Positions 63,464 to 64,000 of a stretch of 64,000 nt of DNA are shown here, in pieces. The stretch covers positions 434,001-498,000 of the forward strand of contig NZNC01000015.1 in NCBI GenBank assembly GCA_002692965.1, written 5' to 3'. The notes beneath the pieces are model-generated. The model was not told where the DNA came from. It did not search any database and saw only the letters and a program-made list of their open reading frames with translations. Position 1 is the first letter of the stretch. Each line of letters begins with the position of its first letter. Position numbers and translations under genes: made by a program. This DNA is from Haliea sp. (lineage in GTDB: Bacteria; Pseudomonadota; Gammaproteobacteria; Pseudomonadales; Halieaceae).

Positions 63464-64000
63464 CTGATTGAACTACCCCCCACCTACTACCGCGACAATT
63501 TCCAGCGCCTGTGCGAAGGCGTGGAAGCGCTGTACGCCGACCTGTTGTCGGAGGATGAACAGGGCCTGATCGACAGTTGGCGGTTCTGCTCGCCGCCGGC
63601 TCAGTGCCTCTATGTGCGCCTGGTTTCGCGGGCCGGCCCCTGGTTCCGTGTGGATCGGCTCGATTATCCAGAGATTCCCGACCTGCCCGAGGCCCTGGCG
63701 GAATTGCTGGAAAAGGGCCTGTTGGCGCGTGCCGATGCGCTGGATATGGATGCCCTGGGCCCGCTGTTCACCCTGCCCGAGTGGCGGCGGGCCTTCGCTG
63801 ACGAGACCGCGCTACCCGCGTCGGCCAACAAGTCGGCGCTGCTCGAGGCAGTGTCGGCACTGGACCTGGGTGACGGCGAACTCCAGCGGCGCCTGGCGGG
63901 GAGTCAGACGATTGTCGCACCCTGTGGTGCCGAGGCGGTCGAGGTCCTGCAGTTGCTGTTTTTTGGCAATCGCCGGCAGGGCCTGACCGACTTTGTCCTC
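63464..64000 (+). CDS. VRR-NUC/FAN1-like nuclease, N-terminal part
   Basis: The gene runs off the window. The visible ~179 residues begin IELPPTYYRDNFQRLCEGV and contain AQCLYVRLVSRAGPWFRVD and RLDYPEIPDLPEAL, the N-terminal region of bacterial VRR-NUC (FAN1-like) proteins that cut DNA flaps and cross-links. The PD-(D/E)XK catalytic domain lies beyond the edge. No ATG, GTG or TTG is in frame before the conserved start; CTG at 63464 with GGAG eleven bases upstream is the best candidate. Confidence 0.8.
   Translation, partial: MIELPPTYYRDNFQRLCEGVEALYADLLSEDEQGLIDSWRFCSPPAQCLYVRLVSRAGPWFRVDRLDYPEIPDLPEALAELLEKGLLARADALDMDALGPLFTLPEWRRAFADETALPASANKSALLEAVSALDLGDGELQRRLAGSQTIVAPCGAEAVEVLQLLFFGNRRQGLTDFVL

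Overview
The window is GC-rich, almost fully coding chromosomal DNA from a gammaproteobacterium. The conserved neighbourhoods gpmI-envC-ctpA-yibQ opposite yibN-grxC-secB, smp/ahpA opposite serB, efp-epmA, the elaB/yqjD-yqjE-yqjK type block and glnA with glnL-ntrC all point there. A protein that looks like a midcut-by-XrtH substrate, an ArsS radical SAM protein and a DUF3127 protein suggest a marine Halieaceae/Cellvibrionales-like lineage; that lineage is an inference. No plasmid, rRNA, CRISPR or intact mobile element is visible.

Layout. 1-3317: a Mre11/Rad50-like (SbcD/SbcC, YhaO/YhaN type) nuclease-ATPase pair, the nuclease cut by the window edge. 3318-7473: a structured intergenic stretch, a lipoprotein, an NTF2-like protein, a DUF3127 protein ending in an SSB-like tip, and a molybdopterin oxidoreductase. 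7477-12850: a redox and regulator cluster (AraC, two NAD(P)-binding Rossmann proteins, LysR, an EamA exporter, a flavodoxin-fold protein). 12903-16069: a probable decayed island at tRNA-Phe, with a degenerate copy of the tRNA 3' end, candidate integrase arm repeats, two AT-rich small membrane genes, a phytanoyl-CoA dioxygenase relict and an OmpA protein. 16250-19772: the yqjD/E/K-like genes, an AI-2E family permease, yggX and mutY. 19815-24605: an esterase lipoprotein, a TVP38-flavoprotein fusion, ArsS and the midcut protein. 24755-30438: a fatty acid hydroxylase, hisBHAF, a diguanylate cyclase and a deaminase. 30443-38866: an SLC13 permease, then cell-envelope and secretion genes. 38948-46889: trmL, ntrC, glnL, glnA, typA, dtd. 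46959-57779: elaA, slyD, a cNMP-binding protein, parC, an LLM oxidoreductase, TetR, an amidohydrolase, smp/ahpA, serB. 57813-64000: a large PilZ-like protein, efp, epmA, a thioesterase, an NhaC-type antiporter and a partial VRR-NUC nuclease.

The clearest regulatory logic is for nitrogen. Both glnA and glnL-ntrC have -24/-12 (sigma-54) promoters on the minus strand, and each has an upstream NtrC-type box of almost the same sequence (CGCACT-N5-GGTGCG), so NtrC probably controls glutamine synthetase and its own operon. The most unusual points are the tRNA-Phe 3'-end duplication bounding a decayed 3 kb segment, the DUF3127 protein with an SSB-style DEDIPF tail, the protein with a sorting signal in its middle rather than at its end, and several perfect inverted repeats between divergent regulator/target pairs.

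No wholly new multi-gene system could be demonstrated by reading alone; the findings list the best leads.
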